DNA from: Piezodorus guildinii
Lineage: Eukaryota > Arthropoda > Insecta > Hemiptera > Pentatomidae
Length of the DNA stretch: 64,000 nucleotides
NCBI GenBank assembly: GCA_023052935.1
Contig: CM041298.1
Coordinates: 112,025,977 to 112,089,976, forward strand
Direction of reading: 5' to 3'
The notes under the pieces are model-generated. The model made no database searches and was not told where the DNA came from. It was given only the letters and a program-made list of their open reading frames with translations. The position numbers and the translations under genes are program-made. This document shows positions 11,277 to 22,392 of the stretch, one piece after another; within the stretch, counting starts at the first letter, position 1, and every line of letters begins with the position of its first letter.

Positions 11277-11580
11277 TTTTTTTTTCGGTAGGCGCGACGG
11301 ACCATAGAGATCCTTGGCCGCGCGGTATGATTTACGATGATTCCACACTGTGATTTTCCATGATACTTTACTTTATATGATAGGGTCATCACTCCATTTA
11401 TTTTTTGTGAGTGGCCAGTAGTTCGCTGAAGAGTCTCACATACCCAGGGGAAGGTTGTGAGTGAATACCCATTTAATTCAGTGCTTGGAAAAGTTCCCCA
11501 GGGACTGGGATTTGAATTCACAACCATTGGCTTGGTAGACTAGCGTAGCGGGCTAGCCACACGGCCGCCCACCGGTCCCC
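11277..11580 (-). repeat. SINE-B copy, tRNA-derived
   Basis: On the minus strand it starts with a tRNA-like head (box A region GTGTGGCTAGCCCGCTACG; box B-like GAATTCAAATCC), then a body with GGGTATGTGAGAC, GTGGCCACTCACAAA-like and GGAGTGATGACCCTA blocks that match 59501-59790, and ends in an A-rich run (11277-11286 as T). A stretch just beyond its tail, GTGCAATGAGGTGATTAGG at 11230, is also found inside SINE-A at 2007. Confidence 0.75.
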
Positions 11581-11704
11581 CTCTCCCCTAAATTATTACA
11601 AACAATAAAAACCAATAAAATTAAAAGAAAAAATAATAATTTGGGTACAGTAATAAGATATGGATTAAACAAAATATAATAAAATAAGTCAAATCTAGAA
11701 TTGA

Positions 11705-12340
11705 AATAATTTTTGGTTTATTATTTTCAATAATGAACCTTTTTAATCGACCGAAAAAAAAAAAAAAAAAAATTACTCCCCCGCCCTCAAAATTTCAATA
11801 TCCGTAAAACCTGAATGACGAATAAAAACCATCCGTATGTCAGCCGTCCGGGGCATTCCTCCGAAACTACTGGACAATTTTTTTTTTTTCATTCAATACA
11901 AAAATACTACGGCATAATCCTAACACCTACATGTTGATATCAGCTCGTTATTTTCAAGATGGCAGCCTATCAAAAAAGATTTAATTCAATATGTTATTTT
12001 TGAAAATAGAGAAAAACTTTTTTAGCGTTTTTATACCAAAAAACCACCAATAATCATAAATACGCTTAGAACTCAGTATTTTTTTTAATATAGAAAAAAT
12101 ATGTTTAGTTTTAGATTTAGTAAAGTGCGATGAACAAAAAACAAAAAAAAAAAAAAAAAAAACGAAAAATTGAAATCTTCCTTATACATACGCTTGTAAC
12201 TCCGTTATTTTCACAAATTATTAGTGTCTTTTAAACCAAAAACCGCAAATAATTAGAAAAAATAAAGATATTAGAGAAATTAGCAGCGATGATTGAATTA
12301 TTTTATTGATTTTAAACAGCTACACAATTATATAGTTATT
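11705..12340 (+). repeat. Dispersed repeat D, copy 1
   Basis: Begins GGTTTATTATTTTCAATAAT followed by GAACC and an A-run, then TCCGAAACTACT, a long T-run, and a GTTGATATCAGCT block. The second half is built of diverged tandem units of roughly 110 bases, each with a CATAAATACGC-type start and an AACTC(A/C)GTTATTTT-type block. Other copies: 14112, 44820-45392 and 62365. Noncoding; class unknown. Confidence 0.7.
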
Positions 12341-12659
12341 TGGAAATAATAAACCATTGTGTAATAATTCGGAGCGTTTATTTATCAAATGTACAACGGA
12401 CAGAATATAACAGAACAGTAAGTTTTTCAAGTTTTAGCTTCTTTAAAAGTACAATTTTAAAATTGTTCCAATTTAAACAAAGAAAGAAATTTGCATTAAT
12501 CGGAGAAAAAAAAAACAACTAAAAACTCCCACTTTTTACGAAAAATAAAAATAAAACTTAAATTAATGAATATAAAGTAATAGCGTTACATGATAAATAT
12601 TAAGTTAGAAGAAAACAAACTTTAATAAATAAACATTAAGTTCCAGCCCAACACTACTA
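12341..12659. other. AT-rich sequence; start shared with 16245-16300
   Basis: AATAATAAACCATTGTGTAA at 12345 recurs at 16254, so at least the first 60 bases extend repeat D. The rest is unassigned. Confidence 0.4.
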
Positions 12660-13715
12660 AAATTTTTGTTTTTTAACATCATTCATTGAAATTTACAACT
12701 GTACTTCAAGGTACAACAAGTAAATGTGACAAAAGATAAATGGCGTGAAACAAACTTGAAGAAGAACTACCCAATGGCAGCATTCCTGTAACTTTTCTAA
12801 ACTAGAAGGTCTCGAGGCCATCTTCTTTTAGACACCTCGGAGGATTGTCAGGAATTGAAGAGGAAGAAAGTATTGAAACAATAGGATTAGGGTGGAAATG
12901 GAGTTTGTCATGAAAGGAATGGTATCTAGATCGGGCCAAATCAGCAACATACGGAACGTTAAGGTCTTTATGGATAAGTTTGTTCGTGACAAAGTAAGGA
13001 GCATTGAGGATTTTTCGAAGGATTTTGGATTGTAGGGATTGGATACGGGAAGAATTCGATGGTTTAGTAGAGTCCCGAAGCTCCACTCCGTAAGTCCATA
13101 TCGGCCTTATGATAGTCATGTAGATGAGCCTTTTGTAGTTAAGTGGAAGATTAGAACGTTTGTCTAGTAAGTAAGTGTTGATGAAGTCGAAAACGTCGAG
13201 CAGTTTCTTGTCGTTTCAGTCCAGTGTGAGGGTTCCAAGTAAGGCGTTTGTCAAGGTGCAGTCCTAGATATCGGATTTGTTCAACCGGGACAAGAGGAGT
13301 ATTATTGAAGGAGACATTAGGGCAGGATGTCATAGGTTTACGACGAAGGGTAAAGGTAATTTGGTTGGATTTGTTGGCATTAATTTTAATTCTCCAGTTC
13401 TGACACCATACCTCAAGGTCTCTGATGTGGGATTGGAGAGTTTGAGAGGCAATAGTTGGATCAGTATTGACTGATAACACACAAGTGTCATCAGTATAGG
13501 TTGAAGGGAAAGTGTTAGGATGGGATGGGATATCAGATGTATAAACTGTGAAAAGAATGGGTCCTAGGATACTGCCTTGAGGAACACCAGCAAACTGACT
13601 AAAAATGGATGAATAGGAATTATTATGATTGACTTTGAAGGATCGGTCAGTGAGGTAGGACTGGATAATAAGGAAGCATGTTGGGGGGAGGAATTTGCCT
13701 GCTAAAATTAAATTA
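12660..13715 (-). pseudogene. LINE-A copy, longest of the family here
   Basis: Jockey-like non-LTR reverse transcriptase, C-terminal half. Minus-strand blocks in order: FAGVPQGSILGPILFTVYT (about 13540-13600), STYTDDTCVLS, where the catalytic YADD reads YTDD, 13151-13480 with WCQNWRIKINANKSNQITFT and RYLGLHLDKRLTWNPH, then after a break 12802-13119 with TIIRPIWTYGVEL, IRSLQ-type and LIHKDLNVPYVADLARSRYH, ending NPPRCLKEDGLETF. The two open pieces are in different frames. The 3' UTR ends in the family tail at 12660-12710. Dead element, but the coding pieces are well preserved. Confidence 0.85.
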
Positions 13716-13726
13716 GAATAACATTA

Positions 13727-14111
13727 AAAACATATCTGGTGCGCGCACAACACCACTTTCACTTACCCCCATGGTTAAAAACAATTTAAGAATTTTAAAA
13801 TACATTTAGAAAAAAAAAAAATTGTCAAAGAATTGATTAAATTTAATTTCAATAGAAACGTCGGTTTCATTAAATATATTTTTATCACTCATTCATCATT
13901 AACCTTTACAATTCTGTGTATTAGATAGTATTTTTTCTAAAATCTTTTGCTATCCAACGGTATATTATACATCTTTATTATTATTTTTATGTTCATAAAC
14001 ACAAAAATCGCATAAAAAATATTTTTGAACTTTTCTCCTTATCCTTAGTTGTTTATTGAATTCGCTCAACTTGCATATTTACCCGTTATTTATCAATGCT
14101 AATAAGATGAA
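13727..14111 (-). repeat. Family M copy, right part
   Basis: Starts with TCTGGTGCGCGCACAACACC and ACTTTCACTTACC (right terminus read backwards) and runs through CATCATTAACCTTTACAATT, CCAACGGTATATTATACATC and CTCCTTATCCTTAGTTG blocks. Cut off at about 14111 by repeat D. Confidence 0.75.
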
Positions 14112-14524
14112 GTGCCTAATTTCTTAAAAATCTTTTTTTTTTTTTTTTAATTAGCCACAAAAATACTAGGGCATGTAACGATGATCTTAACACCTAGACG
14201 TTGATATCGGTTATTTATTTCTAAAATGGCAGCCAATAAAAAGTGATTTAATGCAATAACTCAGTTATTTTTGAAGATAGAAAAAAAAGGTATTGGTGTT
14301 TTTAACAAGAAAAAAAAGCCAATAACTAGGAAAAAAAAGAAAAGAGCATAATTGAAATTTTACCCATAAATACGCCCACAAGCCAGTTATTTGTGAAGAT
14401 AGAGAAAAATATATTAGAGTTTCAAAATCACTAAAGCAAGACAAACAAAAACAAAAATTTTTTTTTTATCTATATATTATAAACAAAGAAACGTTGAAAT
14501 TGATTCAGAACTTGCAGATATATA
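14112..14524 (+). repeat. Dispersed repeat D, copy 2 (left piece)
   Basis: Contains the ACTAGGGCATGTAACGATGA and GTTGATATCGG blocks and tandem units as in 11705-12340. Interrupted at a TA dinucleotide by the Tc1-like element; the family continues at 16150. Confidence 0.7.
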
Positions 14525-16147
14525 CAGTGAGTGTCAAAAGTATTCGGAATTCGTATTTCTTTTCGTTTAATTATTATATTTCACAACTATTAATTTATAT
14601 AATTCTTTTTTACTCCCAAATCTTTAAAAGAGACTCCCATGAAGGAAAATCACTGACCAGATAGTCGGAAAGTTTATTGTTTTTAAAAATATCCGATTAA
14701 TAATGTAAAATTACAAGATCGTTCAGTGTCAAAAGTATTCGGAAATCGTAATATCCTGTTGTTTAATGGTTTCAAATTCTAATATTCTCACCATTCTTCG
14801 ACATAATTTTATGTTCTAAACAATTCTCCTCTCTCATGTTATATATATCCAACCATTAAAAGTTTTTTTTGTTTTTTTTAAATAAGGCCCTAAAATAAAA
14901 AGACGTCTACAACGATCGTAACAACGCACACGAATAATTTACAAATTACTAAAGAGAAATAGTTGAGATGTTGAAAAAAATTGATGAGAATATATAGATG
15001 GCTATGTATAGTGTAGATAATACAATAATAAAATATAAAAGCAAATAGTTGAGCGTCCAAAAAATATTAAATGTTAAAACTGAAAGACTGATTATTCATC
15101 TAATAAGAAAATAATGCCTCAAATGAGTAAACCATAGCTTTTTTCTGAATTTTTCAGAACTTCTGGATACACAATAAGTGTTTCAATTGTTCTCCCCGTT
15201 CTAAAAAAATATGACCAAAAAAAAAACATGGTAGAAGAAGTACGAAAAACGTCTTTCAGTAGGCAATACAATAAGAGAATAGGACTGAATGTTAGTAACA
15301 TTTTTTTAAGAGAAGGTTGATGAATTAAAATGTTTACAGATGACTCCCATACTAAAATACATGGTTCTTATGAAAAAATTTATGGTTTGAAGGAAACCAA
15401 ATGAAGAATTTAGTATGCCGTAGTAAAATAACTTGTGCGGTCAGTGATAGGTATATATTTCTTCGAAAAAGTTTAATAGTATTGGATTCATGGACAGGGT
15501 TATTAATAGGTTTGTGTATTTTATAAGTATGAAAAGCCATAATTAAAAGTAGAAGAATAATTACGTATAAATTAAATTTTTTACATACGCGCGACCATGA
15601 CTCGGGACACATATTCGTTATCTATTCAGATTTAGTTGGTGCAAAATTACTAAAAATTCTCGAAATCTCTCCTCGATTATTTATTTCAAATTTAATTAAG
15701 TATTTATGGGTCCTAATAAAAATGAAAATCAAGAAATACAATATTGAAAATGAAAATGCCTCAAGAAACAATAAGTGCTTGAGTGGAATATTATTTCACA
15801 CCAAACAATCAATTAATTACTAATATAAATTCCCAGTAAGCTAAAATTAATAATTATACAAAAGTTTTACCAACTGGATGTTTATTTATGATCACTGCAT
15901 TAATATAATTAGGAAACCACGTAATTCCGAATACTTTTGACACCTTTGACATACACTATTTTTGTAAATGAACGTTCAAAACGTTAAAAATAAAATGATT
16001 TTTGTCATAATTTTTGGTTTGAGCTATTGTGTACATTCCTTCTAACATTATAAAGTGTTTAAGAACTCTTTAGAAACGTATAAAATAAGTTAAAAGCAAG
16101 CAAATTACGGACTGGTAGTGAATTCCGAATACTTTTGACACTCACTG
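14525..16147. mobile_element. Tc1-like DNA transposon with IR/DR ends
   Basis: 1623 bp flanked by TA (14523-14524 and 16148-16149). Outer ends are inverted: CAGTGAGTGTCAAAAGTATT at 14525 and its complement ending CACTCACTG at 16147. A second copy of AGTGTCAAAAGTATTCGG lies about 200 bp inside each end (14725 and 15923-15942, inverted), the inverted-repeat/direct-repeat arrangement of Minos- and Sleeping Beauty-type elements, where transposase binds both sites. The interior is AT-rich with only short frames, for example 15352-15612 on the minus strand; I could not recognise transposase motifs, so it is non-autonomous or decayed. It sits inside repeat D. Confidence 0.8.
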
Positions 16148-16149
16148 TA

Positions 16150-16310
16150 GCTTTTTGAAATGAGCAGCTGTCACATTCCATTTTCCTTTTAATTATTTAT
16201 TTCTTTTCATATTAATTAATTACCTATAAACAGCTTTATAAATAGTTATTTGGAAATAATAAACCATTGTGTAATAATTTGCAGCGTTTTTAATTTTATA
16301 TGATTTAATC
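16150..16310 (+). repeat. Dispersed repeat D, copy 2 (right piece)
   Basis: TAGTTATTTGGAAATAATAA and the following block match 12335-12375, continuing the copy interrupted at 14524. Confidence 0.6.
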
Positions 16311-16381
16311 GAAATAAAATCATTTAATGAAAAATAAATTAATTTCAGGTTGAAAAGTAATTAAAAGGTGTCTCCTACAAG

Positions 16382-16410
<29 letters not shown>
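16382..16410. repeat. Poly(T) run
   Basis: About 28 consecutive T; probably a retroposon tail or slippage tract. Confidence 0.9.
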
Positions 16411-16413
<3 letters not shown>

Positions 16414-16660
16414 GATATCCTTAAAGTTAACTTAGTGTTTAAAATCTTTATTAAGAAGAGTAGTTTAGACGCCGGTAAATTTTATAGAGTCAACACATGT
16501 TCTCAACAGATAGGACATGCGGTAGTACGGTTTAATGTGTAACAGATGTTTGGAGACATCCTTCATCACAGTAGTCGCCCGGGTATATGCCTCTTTAAAA
16601 TTATTTCGTAGGATAACTCATCCAAGTAAAATAACTGCGGAATCGAAGAGCAAGTTGTCA
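16411..16660. other. Unassigned segment
   Basis: No repeat family or reading frame recognised. Confidence 0.3.
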
Positions 16661-16665
16661 ATTTT

Positions 16666-17450
16666 ATTACTTTCATTGACCTATATACAAAATATATAGT
16701 AAGGGAAAGCATTGCAATTTTAAAAATTTTCAAATTAGAGTTTTCGATGGAAATTTAACATCTATTGAGCCCAAATGACCAAGTCCCGCAAAAATGTTTG
16801 TTTAAGCGTGTGACAATTAAAGGTACTTTAGAGGAAGAACATTTAAAGTATCGGAATTTAAGCTCTGTCAGACAATTTCAATCAGAATGAAACTTACATC
16901 ATATTAAAGCCCATTAAATTTTACATCGATATATTGAGTTAAATCAAAATCGTTAGAGCCCTTTTGGAGTAAATCACAAAAAAGTGTCAAATGCCCGGTA
17001 TAAAGTACCACTTCCGGTCACCAGATTTTAGTGAAAAAGGTCTTGTAACATCTCGGGCGTATAGTTGTCTTAAATATGAAATTTAACTTTCGTGTTAGTT
17101 TTCATTTTTGTGCTGGTGCAAACCAAAGACACAAAGACCTTAAAAAAATGTATTTCCGTTGAAAACTGGAATTCGAAAATTTCCACTATCGCAATAGTTT
17201 CCCTTGCGATATATTACATATGTAATCACATAGGTAAGTGAAAGTAAAAATTTGATATATTTTGAATATATACTTTTTAATTGTTATTTTTTTTTTTTGT
17301 TTAATCGTAATATGTATAATATTCCTTTGCAACGCTAGATATTTTGGGGAAAAATTATCCTATAAAAAAAATTGTATAAGGTACTAGAAAGTCATAAAAA
17401 CCGAATATAACTAAGTGATTGTTGTAAAGAATAATTTATATTTGCAGTGT
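16666..17450 (+). repeat. Rearranged family M copy
   Basis: Begins as a plus-oriented M left end (ACTTTCATTGACC, TATATAGTAAGGGAAAGC) but from about 16823 the interior runs in the opposite direction and finishes at 17232 with another left terminus, ATAGGTAAGTGAAAGTAAAA. Two left ends thus face each other, a fold-back or chimera of two copies. After 17245 a right-part piece follows. Confidence 0.65.
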
Positions 17451-17864
17451 GGGCTCTACTAAGCCATCTAATTCCCCCCGTATCCAATCCATACAATCCA
17501 AAATCCTTCGCAAAATCCTAAATGCTCCTTATTTCGTCACAAATAAAATCATCCATAACGACCTTAATATCCCATTTGTTGCAGACCTTTCTCGTACCAG
17601 ATAAACCACTTTTAATTCCAAACTCCCAGCCCATATAAACCCTCTTGTCCGCAACCTATCAACCTCACATATTCCTGACAACCCTCCTAGGCGATTGAAA
17701 AGAAGATGGCCTCGGGATCTACTTACTTAAATAAACATCGATGTTCTACCGCTGGGTAGTTTCTTCACAAGCCTTTCAAGCCCTTTATTCTAATTCAACA
17801 GTTTTACTTATTGTATTTATGTTAATACAGTTGTAAAATTCAAAAAAATATAAATAAATAAAAA
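17451..17864 (+). pseudogene. LINE-A copy with target duplication
   Basis: 5'-truncated 414-bp insertion. Translation gives degenerate SIQSKILRKILNAPYFVTNK-like, VPFVADLSRTR-like and NPPRRLKRRWPRDLLT-like blocks, then the 3' UTR and an A-rich tail. Flanked by the exact 13-bp direct repeat ATATTTGCAGTGT at 17438-17450 and 17865-17877, the signature of target-primed reverse transcription. Confidence 0.85.
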
Positions 17865-17929
17865 ATATTTGCAGTGTATTTTATCTACAATAATTATTTT
17901 CATTAAAACCTGAAAAAGGTATAGTTGCG

Positions 17930-18240
17930 TCTAATGGTTTCTTTATTTATTTAACGTCACTTTATGCTGATGTGGCTAAACGGACGATGCCACAGTGGGA
18001 GTCTTAAATTTTTCCTATCGGGATCCTCTTTTAACGTCCCCTCCGTAGGACGGCATAACTAAGGATTTTTTACTCCCATTATAAAAATCCTAGGGTTACT
18101 TGCGGATTTGAACCCGGGACCTTGAGTAATGGCGCCTAGCTAAAGCCAAATAAAAACAATTTAAGAAATATATTTAAAAAAAAACCGAAACCTTTAGCAT
18201 AGGAGGCTGTTATGCTAACCTCTGTGTCGCATGGTATAAG
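17930..18240 (-). repeat. SINE-C copy, interrupted
   Basis: tRNA-derived SINE read on minus. Tail side: TTTATTTATTTAACGTCACT at 17942; box B-like GGGTTCAAATCC at about 18110; the tRNA-like head resumes at 18196 (GTTAGCATAACAGCCTCC on minus) after about 55 bases of foreign A-rich sequence. Confidence 0.75.
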
Positions 18241-18249
18241 TATGTAATG

Positions 18250-18640
18250 GATAAAGATTATTGTTCGAACGTACCCAATATTTGGATATTTTAATTTTAA
18301 AAAGGATCCAATGATAACGGTGGATCAAAATGTCAAAAAACAAGACCTAATACCAAATTAATTTTTAGCAAAAGAAAAAAAAATAAATATATATATAAAC
18401 TATAAATAAAAAAAAATAATATATATATATAAACCCCACCCCCTCCCTCCCCGAAATAAATCTGGTCTTTAGTTATAAGTAATCTCTCAGGGAGCCAGAC
18501 CAAACAAATTAAGGGCGCAGTACCGACCCTGGTTTAATAGACCATACATTACTTGAGCCGTGGAGGCAAGAAGCTAGGCGTATTATCATCCCTGTTTGCC
18601 ATTCTCGTTAATTAAAAGAAAAAAAAATCAAGAGAAAACC
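18250..18640. other. Unassigned, with short AT microsatellite
   Basis: ATATATATA tracts at 18388-18432, then about 170 bases of mixed composition (C-rich run at 18434) not matching other parts of the window. Confidence 0.35.
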
Positions 18641-19180
18641 CTTTTTGTTGACCCTTTTCTGACCTTTTCCATAGGGATGAAATTTCACAGGAAATAAAGG
18701 CATGTAATTCACAGAGGAATGGTTAAAAACGTAGTTTCAACAAATGAATTACCAGTGTTTAATTTGTTTCCAAAAAAAAAAAGAAAGAAAGAAATTATAA
18801 ATAAATTAATCGCTATAAAAGAATCATTATCCTTTCGAAAAATACCTTCATTCATTTAAAACACAATGGCCATTGTTCAGGTCTGTCAAGCGAGTTTAAA
18901 AGAAATTGATGAGAAACATTGTCCCCGGCAGAGGGTGATTATTAGCTACTAATGTTTTGATAGATTATTCGTTTTAAATACTAGATACTGTACACTAAAT
19001 CTCATATCCTCCTTCATAACGACTTTCTGTTAACCTAAACAACTTGTTCTATAGAATTTTTTGTTATAGCATATTTTTTAAATCTTACGCTTTCCAGCGG
19101 TATTTTATACTTCTAGATTACTACTAATATATCAGGAAAGATTCTTGATGCCTTGATTATAAAAATCACCCTTCCTTGAT
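18641..19180. other. Unassigned, apparently single-copy segment
   Basis: Moderate GC and no similarity to the repeat families here. No exon with good splice signals was found. Confidence 0.35.
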
Positions 19181-19194
19181 ATTACGCAATAAGG

Positions 19195-20035
19195 ACTATG
19201 TGTAATGTATTGAGGATGCTGAGGGGTGTAAATTCTTTATTAGATAACTATTATATTAATTAAATAAATGTTAATGAACCTTTATCGGCAAAAGATCAAA
19301 AGGCGTTTACCTAAATCCATGGGGGCCCCCTGCGATACTTCGGGAAAGTTTCTAGACCTTAGGACAAGGGACCCCGGCTTGGGGCACTTCCCATATCAGC
19401 CTCGTTCGAGGTGACGAGGATGAGAAAGTAGATTCAATGAGGCAGTCGGGTTCTATCGTCAAGAATAGGGAAGTCTTATTCGAACCAGGAGAGTAGAAGT
19501 CCAACAAGAGGAGAGTCGGGGTCCATCTACTAGACGAGGAGATGGGGGCCAGGGTTCTGAGAGCAGCTGGAAGATGAAGCCGAGAAGGAGCGCCTGAGAC
19601 AATTTCCACCTTTGCCAACCGACTAAGTGTTTCAAAGGTATCTCGTTATTTATAATATTGTATTGCAAAATTAATTGTAATATGATCCTCAGTATTCTCA
19701 ATCATAGGTCTGGAATTGATGTAAATAGAGTTTAAGTTTAAAATCTATGTAATAGTTATATTTAATAATAATTGCTATAATTTAAATCTGTTAGTAATTT
19801 AATGCTCCTCTGCGTGCCACCTATTGGGATTGGTAAACACGAAACCTTTAGAAAGGAAATCCAATGGTTTCATTAAATACTAGTCTATACATACATTAAA
19901 TAAATCGAATTAGCTAGTTTTGAAGTTTCTGCTGCCTTAGAAAAGAAGCCGGTCGAAAGCATAGCATATGACAACGTTAACTCGCGGATTATGCCAGGAA
20001 GTTAACGTTTCCAATAAACTTCTTTAAAAAAAAGT
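19195..20035 (+). repeat. Dispersed repeat E, copy 1
   Basis: Aligns with 23762-24545 over its length. Shared blocks include TGTAATGTATTGAGGAT, GGGGCACTTCCCAT, GGGTTCTGAGAGCAGCTG, GGTAAACACGAAACCTTTAG, AAAGGAAATCCAATGGTTTC and GCTGCCTTAGAAAAG. The middle 350 bases are GC-rich. Short frames inside it are not conserved between copies, so it appears noncoding. Class unknown. Confidence 0.75.
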
Positions 20036-20689
20036 CTGTTATCAGTTTTAAGTTATTTAACTTATGTTCCCCCTAAGCGCATTTCAGTGTTTTTTAGCAT
20101 TCTCAAGTCTCATAAATCCAATCCCCATGATTACCTTTAAATTTTACTCTTGAATTATAATAAAAAAATATATGTATTAGGACTTTTTTTCTCCGGACCC
20201 AAAGATACTTGGTTCAGTTGCTTAGAACTAATATTTGTCGAATTTCTACAACTTTTATGCCAGAGATTTTGCCGACAAATTGATTCCTGAGAAGCTAGAA
20301 GCTGATGGTATCTTAAAAACATTTTAGACTCTAGCTCTTTTAATGCGCATTTCCGGATACATCTTCATAGGGTATTTTTTTGTTAAAATACAATAAAATA
20401 AATTAGTGCAAAAATATAAGAATAAATATGCTTTTGTCTAGTTTTTTTATACAAGAGACCTTCAAGATTTGACACCAAATCCTTTATGGTCAATACATGT
20501 TTGCCATAATTTAATTAGAACTTAGGTTGCGGAACCAAAAATAATAAAAAAATCAATAAATTAATTAAATAGAGAATAAAATAATATAAATGAGAGACGA
20601 AGGAGACTCAAAATACATAGAAATAAGAAATAAAATAAAAAAGAAGAAAAATAAAATAATAATATTAAAATTAAAATAAATTCTGTGAA
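20036..20689. other. Unassigned AT-rich sequence
   Basis: No supported feature. Confidence 0.3.
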
Positions 20690-21010
20690 TTATTTTATTT
20701 ATTTATTTTTTATTTTTTAGATGTTACACTGAGCGTTTATGAAGAATTTCTTGATCATTGTAAACTTTTGTTTATCTAACTTATGTAAAAACAAGGCTTC
20801 TGTTTCTAGGGGAACTACCAATTCTCTTATCTTCCCATATTTTCTGCATCGGGATAGAATGCGGCGCAGGGACATTGCATGTTATACAGTTGACATCATT
20901 TTCTATTTTCCTTAAATAGTGTTTTTTTTTTTGTGTGTGTGCAGCCATGGTTAGTCCGTAGCCTTACTAATTGTGCAATTTCTTTTCGATCGAGTTGTTA
21001 GTTCTTGGTT
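20690..21010 (-). pseudogene. Possible LINE C-terminal fragment
   Basis: One minus-strand frame reads TRSKRNCTIS, then after a shift KKHYLRKIENDVNCITCNVP and APHSIP. The HYLRKI...C..C.....H pattern resembles the cysteine-histidine motif at the end of I/R1-type LINE ORF2 proteins, and a QLVRLRTNHG-like reading precedes it in another frame. Degenerate and uncertain. Confidence 0.35.
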
Positions 21011-21234
21011 CAGGCTCACTGTTGTCTGGGTTTGATAATAATCTTTTCCTTTAAATTGTGACTCACAGTCATATTTCTCCCAATATCCCAATTTTATCCG
21101 TAAATACACCCAACCAAGTTGTATTTTTGAAGATCGGTAAATTGCGACAATAAAAATTTTAAAACATAGATAAATGGGGGAAGGAAATAGTAAAGACTTT
21201 TAAAATCAAGACAACGCGATGAACAAGGAGAAGA

Positions 21235-22392
21235 AAGAAAAATCTGGAGCGCACAACACACGACTTTCACTTACCTCCGTTATTTATATCAATTAAGGAA
21301 TTAAATTGTTAAAGAATTAATTATATTGGATTTTAATAGAAATTTGTGTTTTGTTAAATAATATATCATATTATTATCTACGACAATAAATTTGTTATAT
21401 CGCCTTTTCATCACTATCAGATAACTTTTACCATAATATGTATAAGATATGTAAGAGCCGTTTTTAAGAAAATCGTAAAAAGGTTGTGGCGGATGCTTCA
21501 CACGCTCGTTCACAGATAGCGCTAGCAGAGGCTATATGGGTCACTGGCAGAATATAAGACGCTATATTCAATAATATATATTGTAACCCATTTATACCAT
21601 TGTAAATATTTTTATAAATGTAACTGTTTTATGAGTATAAATAAGCCATTAAAGGTAATTTGACCTAGGACCAAGACACTAGTCTGGTAGAAAAACTCTC
21701 ACCGTCAATTATTGACATGGATGACTAACATCCCCTAGAGTCAGCTCAGACCACCCACCAACCAGGTATCTCCTTAGATCAGAGAATCTCTGTCTTTGTA
21801 ACTTAAAATGGTCTATCTTAATTTAACATCCTTCAACTACCTTCCCTCCTTCATCCTTCCTATCCTCCTCATAGGATGGGGTGCATGGATTCTCATGAGG
21901 GCTCCTAACCAACACTGCTGTTGTGCTACTACCACAGGGGGTGTACCCTTCCTAACCAGTCCTATCTGCTAATTGGTAGGTGCAGGTTCGTCCCCAACCT
22001 GACAGAGTGACCTCTTACCTGGTGCTGCGGCGGAACGTGCTTCTACCACGGCGAGCACTATCTCCATCTAACTCTCTTCCTAGCATGAATACGCAATTGT
22101 CGAGGCATTCTGACACCCTTTCTTGTCCATTATAATAACCATACCTCGACAAGGTGCAAAATGCATGGTATGAAGTGTCTCTTATGGTCAGCCGAATTTG
22201 ATGAAAAAGTTACTGTAACATCTCGGCGCTAGACTTACCACACACACGCCTTTAAGCGAGACTTGGTCATTTGGACACAGAAGATCCTAAAATGTGTATT
22301 TCCGTTGAAAACTGGAATTCGAAAATTTCACGACAGCAATACTTTCCCTTACTATATATTTCATATATAAGTAAGTGAAAGTAAAAAAAGTT
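21235..22392 (-). repeat. Family M copy carrying a solo LTR
   Basis: Left edge has the backwards right terminus (CTGGAGCGCACAACACACG, ACTTTCACTTACC at 21262); right edge has the left terminus ATAAGTAAGTGAAAGTAAAA at 22370. The interior is shortened between the AACTTTTACCATAAT block and the GAAAATCGTAAAAAGG block and is interrupted at 21485-22151. Right of the insertion it resumes with GTGCAAAATGCATGG exactly as in intact copies. Confidence 0.85.
21485..22151. mobile_element. Solo LTR
   Basis: 667-bp insertion in family M. It starts TGTGGCGG and ends CCTCGACA (TG...CA, imperfect inverted ends), with AGGT directly before and after. Intact M copies read AAAAAAGGTGCAAAATGC without it, which fixes the insertion point. 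TATAAATAAGCC at 21636 is a plausible TATA region. No internal coding region remains, so this is most simply an LTR left by recombination between the two LTRs of a retrotransposon. A 4-bp duplication is common in Ty3/gypsy elements. Direction of transcription is inferred only from the TATA-like site. Confidence 0.7.

Noticed and set aside
11144..11527. 127-codon minus-strand open frame
   Set aside because: It lies almost wholly in the SINE-B copy; openness is accidental and not shared with the other SINE-B.
19352..19701. Minus-strand frames of 80-88 codons in repeat E
   Set aside because: Not conserved in the other E copies; caused by locally high GC.
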